64,000 bases of DNA from Bryobacterales bacterium (GTDB lineage Bacteria > Acidobacteriota > Terriglobia > Bryobacterales > Bryobacteraceae). The stretch is from positions 1 through 64,000 of the forward strand of contig PMUP01000097.1 of NCBI GenBank assembly GCA_003166865.1, in the 5' to 3' direction. Under the pieces are notes generated by a model. It searched no databases. It saw only the letters and a program-made list of their open reading frames with translations, and was not told where the DNA came from. Position numbers and translations under genes: made by a program. Positions 35,653-45,261 of the stretch are shown here, one piece after another (position 1 is the first letter of the stretch; each line of letters opens with the position of its first letter).

Positions 35653-36744
35653 ATGCCCAAGGAAGCCACCGCCCGGCGAACTGCTGCCCGGACCATGCTT
35701 CTGGCGATCATGGCCATCGCGCTGATCCTGGTCCTTCTAGCTTACCGGACGCGAGGCGCCAGTTTCCGATGGAATCTATTTTGGAGCACCCTGGATCAGG
35801 TGGAATGGAGCTGGCTGGCCATCTCCATTTGTTTGATACTGCTCAGTAATGTCGGGCGAGCACTACGTTGGCAGGTGATGCTGCGGCCGTTCGGGCGAAC
35901 TTTGAGCGTCCAAAAACTCACCTCCGATACCGCCATTGGTTTAACAGCGGTGGTTCTTCTGGGGCGAGTCGGCGAGGTGGTCCGCCCTTATCTGATAGCT
36001 ATTCAGACCGGATTGCCGCTGTCCTCGCAGGCGGCGGCCTGGTTATTGGAGCGCACGCTGGACCTGCTGGTAGTGCTACTGTTCTTCGGCTTCGCACTCT
36101 TGTGGGTGCCGCTGCACAGCCGGCGCTTCGACCCGGAAATCCAGACCGCGCTAACTACCGGTGGCGTTGTTTTTGGCGCTACGGGAGCGGTCTGCCTGCT
36201 TCTTTTGTTCGCCTTTCGCGACCCCAGACGACAGGCCCAGCAACGCATTCTCAGCGCTCTTACTTTCCTGCCCCAGGGGCACTACCGCCGAGCCGAACGC
36301 ATGCTGGAGGCGTTCTCGCAAGGGGTTGATTGCACCCGCGACTCGCGATCATTGACACTACTGCTCGGCTACACCGGCCTTGAATGGGCCATCATTGTCG
36401 CAAGTTGCAGCGCGCTATTGCGCGGGTTTCCAGTAACGCGGCAATTCGGGCCCATAGACGTGCTGGTGCTGCTGGGATTCATCAGCCTGGGCAGCGTGGT
36501 TCAGGTTCCAGGCGTGGGAGGAGGCATGCAAGTAGCTACGGTGGTTGCACTTACGAGGATCTACAGGATCCCTCTTGAGGCTGCGTCCGGGGTAGCCGTC
36601 TTGTTTTGGGTGGTGAGCTCGCTGGCGATCGTGCCGTTTGGATTCGCCTGCGCCTTCCATGAGGGCCTCAATTGGAGTAAACTCAAACTGTTGTCAGCAA
36701 AGCAGATATTGGAAGAGCCCCAGGGCAAAGAGCCTGAAAAATGA
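35653..36744 (+). CDS. Flippase-like (LPG-synthase TM-type) integral membrane protein
   Basis: This 363-residue protein has about eight hydrophobic helices and the UPF0104/lysylphosphatidylglycerol-synthase TM signature: NVGRALRWQVMLRPFG, VLLGRVGEVVRPYLI and PGVGGGMQVATVVALTRI. Members of this group are putative lipid flippases or synthase membrane domains; there is no catalytic synthase domain here. It overlaps nrdR by four bases and so is probably cotranscribed with it, but a functional link is not obvious. Confidence 0.85.
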   Translation: MPKEATARRTAARTMLLAIMAIALILVLLAYRTRGASFRWNLFWSTLDQVEWSWLAISICLILLSNVGRALRWQVMLRPFGRTLSVQKLTSDTAIGLTAVVLLGRVGEVVRPYLIAIQTGLPLSSQAAAWLLERTLDLLVVLLFFGFALLWVPLHSRRFDPEIQTALTTGGVVFGATGAVCLLLLFAFRDPRRQAQQRILSALTFLPQGHYRRAERMLEAFSQGVDCTRDSRSLTLLLGYTGLEWAIIVASCSALLRGFPVTRQFGPIDVLVLLGFISLGSVVQVPGVGGGMQVATVVALTRIYRIPLEAASGVAVLFWVVSSLAIVPFGFACAFHEGLNWSKLKLLSAKQILEEPQGKEPEK

Positions 36745-37202
36745 CTTGTCCCTTTTGCGGCCACAAAGAGGACCGGGTGATCGACTCCAGAGAGAGCAAG
36801 GAAGGCGACGTCATCCGCCGCCGCCGCCAATGCCTGGGTTGCGAGCGCCGCTTCACCACCTACGAGCGGAGTGACGAGATCCCCTATATGGCGGTCAAGA
36901 AGGATGGCCGGCGCGAGAAGTTCGACCGTCAAAAGGTGCTGAACGGGCTCCTCAAGGCGTGTGAAAAGCGGCCGGTTCCCATGGCCAAGCTAGCCGAAGT
37001 GGTGGACGCCGTAGAGGCCAAACTTGGCGACAATCCAGATCGGGAAATCACTACCACCGAGATCGGAGAGATGCTAATGGACAGGCTGCGCGGGCTCGAT
37101 AAGATAGCGTATGTCCGGTTCGCCTCGGTGTATCGGGATTTTCAGGATGTGGAGGCTTTCCTCAATGAATTGAAGACGTTAGTGCTGCAGAAGCGATCCT
37201 AG
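36741..37202 (+). CDS. nrdR: Transcriptional repressor NrdR
   Basis: NrdR is a zinc-ribbon, ATP-cone repressor of ribonucleotide reductase genes. The 153-residue protein has zinc cysteines 3, 6, 31 and 34 (MTCPFCGHKED, CLGCERRFTTYE), followed by the ATP-cone (VKKDGRREKFDRQKVLNGLLKACEKRPV). It ends with VYRDFQDVEAFL. Length is normal. It overlaps the upstream flippase-like gene by four bases and precedes rpoD by about 240 bases. No nrd genes are in the window. Confidence 0.96.
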   Translation: MTCPFCGHKEDRVIDSRESKEGDVIRRRRQCLGCERRFTTYERSDEIPYMAVKKDGRREKFDRQKVLNGLLKACEKRPVPMAKLAEVVDAVEAKLGDNPDREITTTEIGEMLMDRLRGLDKIAYVRFASVYRDFQDVEAFLNELKTLVLQKRS

Positions 37203-37282
37203 TGCGTTTGGGGGCTTGGGACACGCCGGAGCGCTAAGTTTCGTGTAACCTATCTGGAATGAAAACATCTTCTATTTAGGGC

Positions 37283-37312
37283 TTAACTTCGGAAACGGTT
37301 CGATGCTATAAT
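37283..37312 (+). promoter_or_regulatory. Promoter of rpoD
   Basis: A perfect TATAAT -10 box (37307-37312) follows a TTAACT -35 box (37283-37288) after 18 bases, about 135 bases upstream of the rpoD start region. The remaining leader up to 37446 contains no coding frame or recognised riboswitch. Confidence 0.6.
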
Positions 37313-37446
37313 CGATTGCTAATATTCATGGCCGAACCGGTGGCTGCGCGCGCGCCTAAAGTAGTGCTTTGTAAACAGTTTAACATACCCCACCAGCGGG
37401 ACATCCGTACGAAGTTTTGTGCCCGGTTGGGGAGGTGAGCATCCAA

Positions 37447-38973
37447 GTGGATCAATTTGAAGATCAGTTTCTAGCTGAGGGTCACGAACCCCTCGGACTT
37501 CCATTCGACGAAGAAGCCAATTTCTTCCATCCCGAGGAAGTCCAGGAAGAAGAGTTTCCAGCCCATCAGGCCGAAGAGTCGATTTACACCGACGACCCGG
37601 TACGCGTGTATCTGCGCGAAATGGGCGCTGTCCCGCTGCTGACTCGCGAGGGTGAAGTGAACCTGGCGCGGCGCATGGAGCGCGGGAAGCTCCGAATGCA
37701 GAAGTCGATCAGCCGTTCGGCTCTGGTGCAACTGCGCGTTTCAGAGATCGCCGAGCTGCTCAAGCGGGGCGACGATGAGCTGGACAACTTTGTGGACTTC
37801 GGCGATGTGGAAGAAGGCAGCCCCGCCGACGCAAAGAAACAGGCTGAGATGCGCGCCCAGTTCGCCGAATTGATCGCCTTTCATAAGAAGGAGCTTCAGC
37901 TCACCGTCAAGGTGGAAGACGTGCCGCTCAGCAACAAGAAGCTCCGCCGCAAGTGGCAGGGCAAGCTGAACCGCGCCAAAGTGGAAATGTCGCAAGCCAT
38001 CCGCCGCCTTCCCTGGTTGCCTTCCCGCTGGAAGCAGTTTGCCAAGGAAATTGAGCACGCGGTGGAACAGTTGGCGCATCTCGAGGCTGAGTTGCGAAAG
38101 CTGGAGGGGCGCTCGGGCTTGACGGCTCAGGCGCGGGTACGTGAATTGCGCCGCGAGGTCCGGAAGCTGGAGAACGCAGCCGGCGCGTCGCTCTCCGATC
38201 TCAAGCACAGCATGTCGGTGATCCGGCATGGGGAAATCGAAGCCGAGCGGGCCAAGAAGGATCTGGTGGAAGCCAACCTTCGGCTGGTGGTTTCGGTCGC
38301 CAAGAAATACGTCAATCGTGGATTGCACCTGCTGGATCTGATCCAGGAGGGCAATATCGGCCTGATGCGCGCCGCCGATAAATTCGAATACCGGCGCGGC
38401 TACAAGTTTTCGACCTACGCCACCTGGTGGATCCGGCAAGCCATCACGCGCGCCATCGCCGACCAATCGCGCACCATCCGCATTCCGGTGCACATGAACG
38501 AGAGCATGAACAAGTTCCTGCGCGCGACGCGCGAGCTGGAAAAGGAACTGGGCCGCGCTCCAACCAACGACGAGATCAGCCGCCGGATGGACATTCCGGT
38601 GGAGAAGGTCCAGAAGCTGAAGACCATCTCGCGCGATCCGGTTTCGCTCGAAACTCCGGTGGGCCGCGATGGTGAATCGGCGCTGGGCGATCTGATTGAA
38701 GACCGCTGGGTGGGTTCGCCCGTGGACGCAGTTATCGATTCGAACGTCCGCGACGAGACCGCCAACATTTTGAAGACCCTGTCTCCGAAAGAGGAGAAAG
38801 TGATCCGGCTGCGCTTCGGCATCGGTTGCGAGCGCGAGCACACTCTCGAGGAGATTGGGCAAGAGTTTGACGTCACCCGAGAGCGCATCCGTCAGATTGA
38901 AGCCAAGGCGTTGCGCCAGCTTCGATCCCCGGAACGGGCGCGCCATTTGAGAGCTTTACTGGCTGCCCGATAG
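37447..38973 (+). CDS. rpoD: Primary RNA polymerase sigma factor RpoD
   Basis: The housekeeping sigma-70 has region 1.2 ([22 protein letters not shown]), a 150-residue helical non-conserved region, region 2 ([35 protein letters not shown], then [17 protein letters not shown]), region 3 and region 4 ([27 protein letters not shown]). An acidic N-terminal section is present but the typical region 1.1 is short. GTG 37447 follows a GGGGAGGTG site by nine bases; GTG 37435 and TTG 37417 are alternatives. A terminator follows directly. Confidence 0.96.
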   Translation: MDQFEDQFLAEGHEPLGLPFDEEANFFHPEEVQEEEFPAHQAEESIYTDDPVRVYLREMGAVPLLTREGEVNLARRMERGKLRMQKSISRSALVQLRVSEIAELLKRGDDELDNFVDFGDVEEGSPADAKKQAEMRAQFAELIAFHKKELQLTVKVEDVPLSNKKLRRKWQGKLNRAKVEMSQAIRRLPWLPSRWKQFAKEIEHAVEQLAHLEAELRKLEGRSGLTAQARVRELRREVRKLENAAGASLSDLKHSMSVIRHGEIEAERAKKDLVEANLRLVVSVAKKYVNRGLHLLDLIQEGNIGLMRAADKFEYRRGYKFSTYATWWIRQAITRAIADQSRTIRIPVHMNESMNKFLRATRELEKELGRAPTNDEISRRMDIPVEKVQKLKTISRDPVSLETPVGRDGESALGDLIEDRWVGSPVDAVIDSNVRDETANILKTLSPKEEKVIRLRFGIGCEREHTLEEIGQEFDVTRERIRQIEAKALRQLRSPERARHLRALLAAR

Positions 38974-38993
38974 AGTCACTCCTCCTCCATGTG

Positions 38994-39023
38994 AAAGGCC
39001 GGGCTCATAACCCGGCCTTTTTT
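38994..39023 (+). terminator. Rho-independent terminator after rpoD
   Basis: AAAGGCCGGG (38994-39003) and CCCGGCCTTT (39011-39020) form a 10-bp stem with a seven-base loop, followed by TTT. The stem is very GC-rich in its middle and lies 21 bases after the rpoD stop. It also separates rpoD from the downstream esterase gene. Confidence 0.9.
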
Positions 39024-39058
39024 ATTGTGTGCCGTGCTATGCTCCCTCCCAGGAACAT

Positions 39059-40642
39059 ATGATCACTCGCCGCGCTCTGATTTCCATCTCTCTTCTGGCC
39101 GCGCCGCTCTCCGCCGCAACTTGCGACAGTCTGGCCGCTTTGAAACTGCCCGACACCACCATCACGTCGGCCAAAACCATCGCCGCCGGCTCTTTCACGC
39201 TGCCCGCGGACCCGCCGCCACCGCCGTCGCTCGCGTCATCCTTCAAAAAGCTGCCGGATTTCTGCCGCGTCGAAGGAGTGATCCAGCCGTCCAGCGATTC
39301 GCACATTGAATTCGAGGTCTGGCTGCCCGCTTCCCGCTGGAACGGCAAGTATCATGGCGAGGGCAATGGCGGATTCGCCGGCTCCATCAACTTTGCCGGC
39401 CTCGCAGCGTCCGTGCTGAGCGGCTATGCCAGCTCTTCGACCGACACCGGCCATAAGGGCGAGGCTACCGACGGACGATGGGCACTCGGCCATCCGGAAA
39501 AGATCGTGGACTTCGGTTACCGCGCCATTCACGAGACCTCCGGGCAATCCAAGGCGATCATTCGCGCGTTCTATGAAGAGAACGTCAAGCATTCCTACTT
39601 CAGCAGTTGCTCGAACGGCGGGCGGCAGGCCCTGATGGAGGCCCAGCGGTACCCAGCCGACTACGACGGGATCATCGCGGGTGCACCAGCCGGTTCTTTC
39701 ACTCACATTGGTGCTTCGTTCACTTGGGATCTGCAAGCCACCGAGATTGATCCAGCCAGCTATATCCCGGCCGATAAGTATCCGGCCATCGAAGCCGCGG
39801 GTCTGGCGGCCTGCGACGCGCGCGATGGCGTAAAGGACGGGGTGATCGACGATCCGACCAAGTGCGACTTCAAGCCGGCCGCGCTGCTCTGCCAGGGACC
39901 GGAATCGGCCAGCTGTCTTACCCAGCCCCAGATTACGGCGCTCGAGAAGATCTACGCCGGTCCCCGGAACTCGCAAGGCCAGCAGATTTATCCGGGGTTC
40001 CTGCCGGGCGGCGAGACGGGAAGGAACGGCTGGGAGGGCTGGATTTCGGGCGCGGCGCCGGGCAAGAGCGTGCAGTACGCGTTCGCTACCCAAGGCGGCG
40101 CGAACCTGATGTTCCAAAACGCCGCGTGGGACTTCCGGACCTTCAACCTGGACCGCGATGTCAAGATCGCCGATGACGCTATGGGCGGCCGGTTGAATGC
40201 CGTCGATCCCAACCTCCAGGCGCTGAAGAACCGCGGAGGCAAGCTCATCCTCTATCACGGCTGGAACGATCCCGCGCTCGCGCCGCTGGCCACCGTGGAG
40301 TACTACCAGAGCGTTGTGGCGAAAATTGGCACGAAGGAGAGCGCCGATTTCGTCCGGCTTTACATGGTGCCAGGCATGCAGCACTGCGGCGGCGGGCCAG
40401 GTCCGGACAGTTTTGGAGCCACGCCCAGCGGCCCAAAGGAGGATTCCCAGCACAGCATGTCGGCGGCGCTGGAGCGCTGGGTGGAGACTGGCATTCCGCC
40501 CGACAAAATCATCGCGACGAAATATGCGGGAAAAGACGTGGTCCGCACGCGTCCCCTTTGCCCCTATCCCCAAGTGGCGCGCTACTCAGGAACCGGCAGC
40601 ACCGACGACGCAGCCAACTTCAAGTGCGTCGTTGACAAGTAA
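39059..40642 (+). CDS. Secreted tannase/feruloyl-esterase family hydrolase (third copy)
   Basis: This 527-residue hydrolase starts with a Tat/Sec-like signal (MITRRALISISLLAAPLSAA) and has the nucleophile motif SCSNGG with Ser185, the acid segment YHGWNDPALAP and the histidine in VPGMQHCGGG. It is clearly a paralogue of the esterases at 16500 and 19929, with the catalytic triad intact. It probably cleaves a plant-derived aromatic ester in the periplasm or outside. ATG 39059 was preferred to an upstream frame start. It follows the rpoD terminator and has no operon partner. Confidence 0.9.
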   Translation: MITRRALISISLLAAPLSAATCDSLAALKLPDTTITSAKTIAAGSFTLPADPPPPPSLASSFKKLPDFCRVEGVIQPSSDSHIEFEVWLPASRWNGKYHGEGNGGFAGSINFAGLAASVLSGYASSSTDTGHKGEATDGRWALGHPEKIVDFGYRAIHETSGQSKAIIRAFYEENVKHSYFSSCSNGGRQALMEAQRYPADYDGIIAGAPAGSFTHIGASFTWDLQATEIDPASYIPADKYPAIEAAGLAACDARDGVKDGVIDDPTKCDFKPAALLCQGPESASCLTQPQITALEKIYAGPRNSQGQQIYPGFLPGGETGRNGWEGWISGAAPGKSVQYAFATQGGANLMFQNAAWDFRTFNLDRDVKIADDAMGGRLNAVDPNLQALKNRGGKLILYHGWNDPALAPLATVEYYQSVVAKIGTKESADFVRLYMVPGMQHCGGGPGPDSFGATPSGPKEDSQHSMSAALERWVETGIPPDKIIATKYAGKDVVRTRPLCPYPQVARYSGTGSTDDAANFKCVVDK

Positions 40643-40668
40643 TCCGGGCAAAATGATCGCGGGCCGCC

Positions 40669-41508
40669 CTACTTTTGCACAAAGTGGGCGCGGTCCCTCT
40701 CGTTTTCGCAGACGTTCTCGAAGATGTCGGAGTCGGCCCAAAGATCCTGGGTGAATTTGATCGTGAAGGGCTTGGTGTACATCTGGGGGTCGTCGAAAGT
40801 CATTTCAACATCCAGGTGTCCGAAGTCGCGGCGGTGGTAGCGTTCCAGAACGCGCAGAGCCTCGCTATGAGGATGGCCTCCCAAGTCGAGCCAGGTCCTG
40901 TCGTTGAAGCCGGCCGATTCCACCACCAGCGTGTCGCCCTCCCAATGCCCAACCGAGTAGCCGAGCCAGGCCGGCTGCGCGATTTCGGCGGGAAGCGCTC
41001 GGCCGTCGGTGTAGATTTGGCGATGAGTGTCGTCGGATTCGTACAGGATGACGATCAGCTTGGGTGATTGAACGATCTTATTCGGCTCGGAGACCAGACC
41101 GGTGGCGGGGATGCCGAGGGGCAGGCAGACTCCCCGGAGTTCGCGCTCGGTCGCGCGCCGGCGGTAGATCTCCGCGGCTCCCGGCCGCATGGGAGCTTCT
41201 TCGGGCTTGAAGTCCATGAAGATATTGAGCGCGTATTTGGAGATGGTGTCCGGCTCCATGCCGGGCACGCTGGTAATACCGATGCTGTCACCGAAGAGGC
41301 GCTTCATTTCCGCGATGGAAGCGGGATGAACGTGCCAGACGCCGGAGAGGTCCGGCTTGCCGTCGGCAGCGCGAGGCGCCGGGGCCGCGAGGTCGGGTTT
41401 GCCGTCGGGCGTGCGGGGCGTTCCCGGGGTGGGAAAGTTCAACCACTGCGCGTGCGCACCGGTCGAGAGGAGCGCGAATAGGAAGAGCAGCCGCTGATGT
41501 GGAATCAT
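40669..41508 (-). CDS. Secreted protein of an uncharacterised family (copy 1)
   Basis: The 279-residue protein has a signal peptide (LLFLFALLSTGAHAQ), a repeated PDGKPDLA / ADGKPDLSGVWHV entry segment, and a mature domain with GHWEGDTLVVESAGFNDRTWLD and HRRDFGHLDVEMTFDDP. I know the family only as conserved hypothetical proteins, often numerous in Acidobacteria. It is a tandem duplicate of the next gene upstream (41525-42376) and related to the protein at 45708-46499. Function is unknown. The start is ATG 41508, since the long upstream frame is a shadow of the paralogue. Confidence 0.75.
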   Translation of the reverse strand: MIPHQRLLFLFALLSTGAHAQWLNFPTPGTPRTPDGKPDLAAPAPRAADGKPDLSGVWHVHPASIAEMKRLFGDSIGITSVPGMEPDTISKYALNIFMDFKPEEAPMRPGAAEIYRRRATERELRGVCLPLGIPATGLVSEPNKIVQSPKLIVILYESDDTHRQIYTDGRALPAEIAQPAWLGYSVGHWEGDTLVVESAGFNDRTWLDLGGHPHSEALRVLERYHRRDFGHLDVEMTFDDPQMYTKPFTIKFTQDLWADSDIFENVCENERDRAHFVQK

Positions 41509-41524
41509 CTCGAAGCCTCCGGGT

Positions 41525-42376
41525 CTACTTTTGCACGGCGTGGGTGCGGTCCTTCTCGTTCTCGTTGCAGAAGTATTCGAAAATGTCCGCGTCGGCCAGC
41601 AGGTCTTCGGTGAACTTGATGGCGAATGGTTTGGTGTACATCTGGGGGTCGTCGAACGTAATTTCGACATCCAGGTGTCCAAAGTCACGTCGGTGGTAGC
41701 GTTCCTCGATGCGCAGCGCTTCGCTATGAGGGTGACCAGTTAGATCGAGCCAGGTTTTGTCATTGAAGCCGGCGGTATCCACCACCAGCGTGTCGCGGTC
41801 CCATTTGCCGGCTGAATAGCCGAGCCAGGACGGTTGCGCGACTTCGGCGGGAAGCGTTCGGCCGTCGGTGTAGATTTGGCGATGGGTGCCGTCGGATTCG
41901 TACATGATGACGATCATCCGGGCTGACTGAACGATCCTATTCGGCTCGGAGACGAGCGCGTCCACGGGCATGCCGATGGGCAGGCATCTGTCGGCAGGGT
42001 TGCTGCCTGGCGTGCGATGGCGGAGAATTTCCGCGGATTCGGGCCGCATCAGCGACTCTTCGGGCTTGAAGTCCAGGAGGATATCGAAGGCGTACTTGGA
42101 GACGGTATCCGGCTCCATGCCGGGCACACTGGCAACACTGACTCCGTCGCCGTAGATGCGCTTCATCTCCGCGAGTGAGGTGGGCTCAACGTGCCAGACG
42201 CCGGAGAGGTCCGGTTTGCCGTCGGCGGCGCGAGGCGCCGGGGCGGCCAGGTTGGGCTTGCCATCGCGCGTGCGGGGCGTTCCCGGGGTGGGATAGTTCA
42301 ACCATTGAGCGTGCGCGCCGGCGGAGAAAAGAGCCAGAAACGCGAACAGGACGAATAGGCGCTGAGTTGGAATCAT
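41525..42376 (-). CDS. Secreted protein of an uncharacterised family (copy 2)
   Basis: This 283-residue protein is a tandem paralogue of 40669-41508, with the same signal-peptide pattern, the RDGKPNLA / ADGKPDLSGVWHV segment and FGHLDVEITFDDPQMYTKPF near the end. The two genes are 16 bases apart in the same direction, consistent with a recent duplication followed by divergence. A GGAGG site lies eight bases before ATG 42376. The conserved Trp/Asp/His residues may form a binding site, but no catalytic motif is recognised. Confidence 0.75.
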   Translation of the reverse strand: MIPTQRLFVLFAFLALFSAGAHAQWLNYPTPGTPRTRDGKPNLAAPAPRAADGKPDLSGVWHVEPTSLAEMKRIYGDGVSVASVPGMEPDTVSKYAFDILLDFKPEESLMRPESAEILRHRTPGSNPADRCLPIGMPVDALVSEPNRIVQSARMIVIMYESDGTHRQIYTDGRTLPAEVAQPSWLGYSAGKWDRDTLVVDTAGFNDKTWLDLTGHPHSEALRIEERYHRRDFGHLDVEITFDDPQMYTKPFAIKFTEDLLADADIFEYFCNENEKDRTHAVQK

Positions 42377-42499
42377 CTGTAAGCCTCCGAGTCTCAATGG
42401 TAGCTAAGCCTCTTCTTGACATCAGGCCGTTAAGTATTCTACTGTAAACATTCATCTTGGCCGCGGCCTTGCCTCAAAAAGACGGCCTCCGCTGACACT

Positions 42500-42919
42500 A
42501 TGGCAGAACGCAAATTGCTGCTCGATTCGACTCTGGATAGTGTAGAGGTGGCGGAAACGGCGGTCTTGAACGCTGCGCGGGAGATTGGCTTCCATGAAGA
42601 CGATTTGCATCAGCTCGGAATGGCGGTGCGGGAAAGCATGGTAAATGCCGTGGTCCATGGCAATCGCTACAATGCGCGCAAGAAGGTCCATTTGTCGGTG
42701 GTGAAGGCGCCGGACCGGCTGACGATCGTGATTGCGGACGAGGGTGACGGATTCGATGTGGACACCGTGCCGGATCCGTTGGCCGAAGGCAATTTGCTGC
42801 GGCAGTCCGGACGCGGGCTGCTTCTGATCCGCGCATTCGTGGATGAATTCCAGGTGCTTCCGGGGCAGCCGAGGGGGACGGAAGTACGGATGGTGAAGTA
42901 CCTGGCGAAGGCCAGTTAA
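42500..42919 (+). CDS. RsbW-like anti-sigma regulatory kinase
   Basis: The 139-residue protein is a GHKL/HATPase_c domain of the anti-sigma type: the N-box MAVRESMVNAVVHGN, the G1-like ADEGDGFD and the G2-like QSGRGLLLIRAFVDEF. These kinases bind a sigma factor or phosphorylate a STAS antagonist. The next gene, 37 bases away, encodes such a STAS protein, so they form a partner-switching pair. The sigma factor they control is not adjacent and could be elsewhere in the genome. Confidence 0.9.
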   Translation: MAERKLLLDSTLDSVEVAETAVLNAAREIGFHEDDLHQLGMAVRESMVNAVVHGNRYNARKKVHLSVVKAPDRLTIVIADEGDGFDVDTVPDPLAEGNLLRQSGRGLLLIRAFVDEFQVLPGQPRGTEVRMVKYLAKAS

Positions 42920-42956
42920 CAAGCTCCAAGAAGATATGCGAGGAGGGTCTAAATAA

Positions 42957-43301
42957 GTGAGCGTTAAAATGTCAAGCCGGCAAGTCGGCGATGTGACCGT
43001 GGTGGATGCGGCGGGTCGAATTACCCTGGGAGAGGGCGCGAGCGTTTTTCGGGATGTGATTCGCGACCTGGCCGCGAAGGGAAACAAAAAGATTCTGGTC
43101 AACCTGGCCGATGTTTCTTACATCGACAGCTCGGGAATCGGCGAAATGGTGTCCAGCTTCACCACTGTGACAAACCACGGAGGGCAGCTCAAGCTGCTGA
43201 GCTTGACCAAGCGGGTGAAGGATTTGCTGCAGATCACGAAACTGTACACGGTCTTTGAGGTGTTCGAGGACGAGGCTTCGGCGGTTCGCAGCTTCGCGTA
43301 A
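42957..43301 (+). CDS. STAS-domain anti-sigma factor antagonist
   Basis: This 114-residue protein is a single STAS domain: VVDAAGRITLGEGASVFRDVI, then VNLADVSYIDSSGIGEMVSS with the conserved phosphorylatable serine pair in DSSG. It ends with FEVFEDEASAVRSF. It would be phosphorylated by the neighbouring RsbW-like kinase to switch sigma-factor availability. The start is GTG 42957, with an AGGAGGG site before it. The gene lies 37 bases after the kinase gene in the same direction. Confidence 0.92.
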   Translation: MSVKMSSRQVGDVTVVDAAGRITLGEGASVFRDVIRDLAAKGNKKILVNLADVSYIDSSGIGEMVSSFTTVTNHGGQLKLLSLTKRVKDLLQITKLYTVFEVFEDEASAVRSFA

Positions 43302-43422
43302 ACCGGCGATCCCCGCAGCATAGCCGGGAAGCTGCGCCGCACGCGGAATGCGGTTAGTCTGTGGCGCCGACCGCAGATCCCCTCGTATGTTAAGATGAAG
43401 TTTCCGCAGTTACGAGGTCTCC

Positions 43423-44127
43423 GTGGATAGGCATACCCGCAAGGAATTGAAGAGCGACAAATTCGCTCAGGAAGTACAGCACTCGGTCCAATTCGTCTCC
43501 GGGCATCGCGAGCAAATGCTCCGGTGGGGCGCGCCGGCGATCGCCTTGGTGCTGATCGTTGCCGCTGTTTATTACTATCGGAATTACCAACACTCCGCGC
43601 GGCAGGAGGGGCTGCATGCGGCGTTAATCGTCCAAAACTCCACGGTCGGGCCGTCGCAAGGCGAATACGTGCTGACGTTTCCCACGGCCGAGGCGCGTAA
43701 GACGGCGGTCGTGAAATCCTGGCGAGAACTGGCTGCGAAGTATCCAGGGACCGAAGAGGCCAGAATCGCCGAGTATTTCCTGGGCACCAACGCCGCGGAC
43801 GATGGCAACCTGGCGGAGGCCGAGAAACAGTTCAAAGCATCCATCGATTCCGGCAACGGGCCGTACGCGTCGGTGGGCAAGCTGGCTCTCGCGCAGGTTT
43901 ACGGCGGCGAGGGCCGAGTTAAGGAAGGCGAGCAGCTCCTCCGGTCCCTGATCGATCACCCCTCGGTGCTGGTCTCCAAGGAAACGGCCACGCTCGCGCT
44001 GGCTGAGCTGCTGAGGAAAACCGATCCGCAGCGCGCCAAGAAACTGGTAGATCCTCTGCGCACCAGCACGCGCGCCGCCGTGAGCAGAGCCGCGATCACT
44101 TTTGACAGCGACTCGTCCCAGCAGTGA
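43423..44127 (+). CDS. TPR membrane protein (YfgM-like)
   Basis: This 234-residue protein has a cytoplasmic N-terminal stretch, one membrane helix (APAIALVLIVAAVYYY) and a periplasmic tetratricopeptide domain (EARIAEYFLGTNAADDGNLAEAEKQFKAS, then SVGKLALAQVYGGEGRVKEGEQL). The layout matches YfgM/TPR_21 proteins that assist periplasmic folding near the Sec translocon. The start is GTG 43423. It overlaps dgt by four bases. Confidence 0.82.
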   Translation: MDRHTRKELKSDKFAQEVQHSVQFVSGHREQMLRWGAPAIALVLIVAAVYYYRNYQHSARQEGLHAALIVQNSTVGPSQGEYVLTFPTAEARKTAVVKSWRELAAKYPGTEEARIAEYFLGTNAADDGNLAEAEKQFKASIDSGNGPYASVGKLALAQVYGGEGRVKEGEQLLRSLIDHPSVLVSKETATLALAELLRKTDPQRAKKLVDPLRTSTRAAVSRAAITFDSDSSQQ

Positions 44128-45251
44128 ACCGGCTGGAGCGCCTGCGTTTCCCAGTTGAACAGAGCTGCGGCCGGATCTATCCGGAGCCTTCGCATCCCTA
44201 TCGCAGCGAATTCCAGCGCGATCGCGATCGCGTAATCCACTCGCGGGCATTTCGCAGGCTGGAGAATAAGACCCAAGTTTTCCCGGCCGGCGTTTCCGAT
44301 CACTTCCGCAACCGGCTGACGCACACCATTGAAGTCTCGCAGATAGCCCGCACGGTGGCCGCGGCGCTGGGTCTGAACGAGGACCTCACCGAGGCGCTGG
44401 CTCTGGCGCACGACATCGGCCATCCGCCTTTCGCGCACGCGGGCGAGGAAGAGCTCGATCGCCAAATGCGCCGTTTCGGCGACCGTTTCGATCACAATCT
44501 GCACGCTCTGCGGATCGTCGAGTCGTTCGAGCATCGCTACGTGCGCTTTCCCGGCCTGAACCTGACGTTCGAGGTGCGCGAGGGGATCGTAAAGCATTCC
44601 CACGATTTCGAGCCGGGCGAGAACCCCGCGCTGGACCAGTATCTGCCCGGACTGCGGCCGCCGCTGGAAGCGCAGTTGATCGACCTGGCCGACGAGATCG
44701 CCTACAACACCGCCGATCTGGACGACGGGTTCTCCGCTGGTCTGTTCAATAGCGAGGAGGTCTGCCAGTGGGTTCCTGAATTCGGGCGGCGGCTGGAAGA
44801 GGTGGAATCGCAATTTCCCGGCGCGTCCGAACGCGAGCAGTTCCAAGAGGTGCTGCGAGGGCTGGTGGATTGGCTGGTTTCTGGATTGGTGCAGGGGACC
44901 GTCGAAGCGGCGGAAGCGGCCTCGGCCACAAGCGTTGACGGCGTGCGGGCGTATCCGGGCCGCTTGGTTTGTTTCACGCCGCCCACCCAGTCCACCAATC
45001 GCGCGCTGAAGCAGTTCTTGCATCACTCGGTCTATTATTCGGAGGCGATGGTGGAAGCTCGCCGCCGCACGGCCGCGCAGATCGGCGAACTGTTCGAGTT
45101 CTGGGTGGCGCACCCGGAGAAGCTGCCCGAACACCATGTGAAATTACTTCCCGGCTCACCGGTGCACCGCGTAGTCTGCGACTATATCGCCGGCATGACC
45201 GATGGTTATTTCGAGCGATGTTTTCAGCAAACCGACTGGCGCACAAAATGA
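44124..45251 (+). CDS. dgt: Deoxyguanosinetriphosphate triphosphohydrolase-like protein
   Basis: This 375-residue HD-domain enzyme removes triphosphate from dGTP or related dNTPs. The metal-binding residues are His67 (RLTHTIEVSQ), His96-Asp97 (LALAHDIGHPPFAH) and a distal aspartate in LIDLADEIAYN. The SRAFRRLENKTQVFP segment and length are typical of the short dGTPase-like group. The start is GTG 44124, overlapping the TPR membrane-protein gene by four bases. It may affect nucleotide pools or phage resistance; this is known for relatives only. Confidence 0.94.
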   Translation: MNRLERLRFPVEQSCGRIYPEPSHPYRSEFQRDRDRVIHSRAFRRLENKTQVFPAGVSDHFRNRLTHTIEVSQIARTVAAALGLNEDLTEALALAHDIGHPPFAHAGEEELDRQMRRFGDRFDHNLHALRIVESFEHRYVRFPGLNLTFEVREGIVKHSHDFEPGENPALDQYLPGLRPPLEAQLIDLADEIAYNTADLDDGFSAGLFNSEEVCQWVPEFGRRLEEVESQFPGASEREQFQEVLRGLVDWLVSGLVQGTVEAAEAASATSVDGVRAYPGRLVCFTPPTQSTNRALKQFLHHSVYYSEAMVEARRRTAAQIGELFEFWVAHPEKLPEHHVKLLPGSPVHRVVCDYIAGMTDGYFERCFQQTDWRTK

Positions 45252-45261
45252 ACGTGCAGTC

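Noticed and set aside
37741-38946. 401-residue open frame opposite rpoD
   Set aside because: Antisense shadow; rpoD motifs are beyond doubt and the antisense product is Arg/His-rich low complexity.
39236-40573. 445-residue open frame opposite the third tannase gene
   Set aside because: High-GC shadow of a gene with clear catalytic motifs; the product has no signal, domain or start site.
43956-45137. 393-residue open frame opposite dgt
   Set aside because: Shadow of an HD-domain gene; no recognisable protein features.
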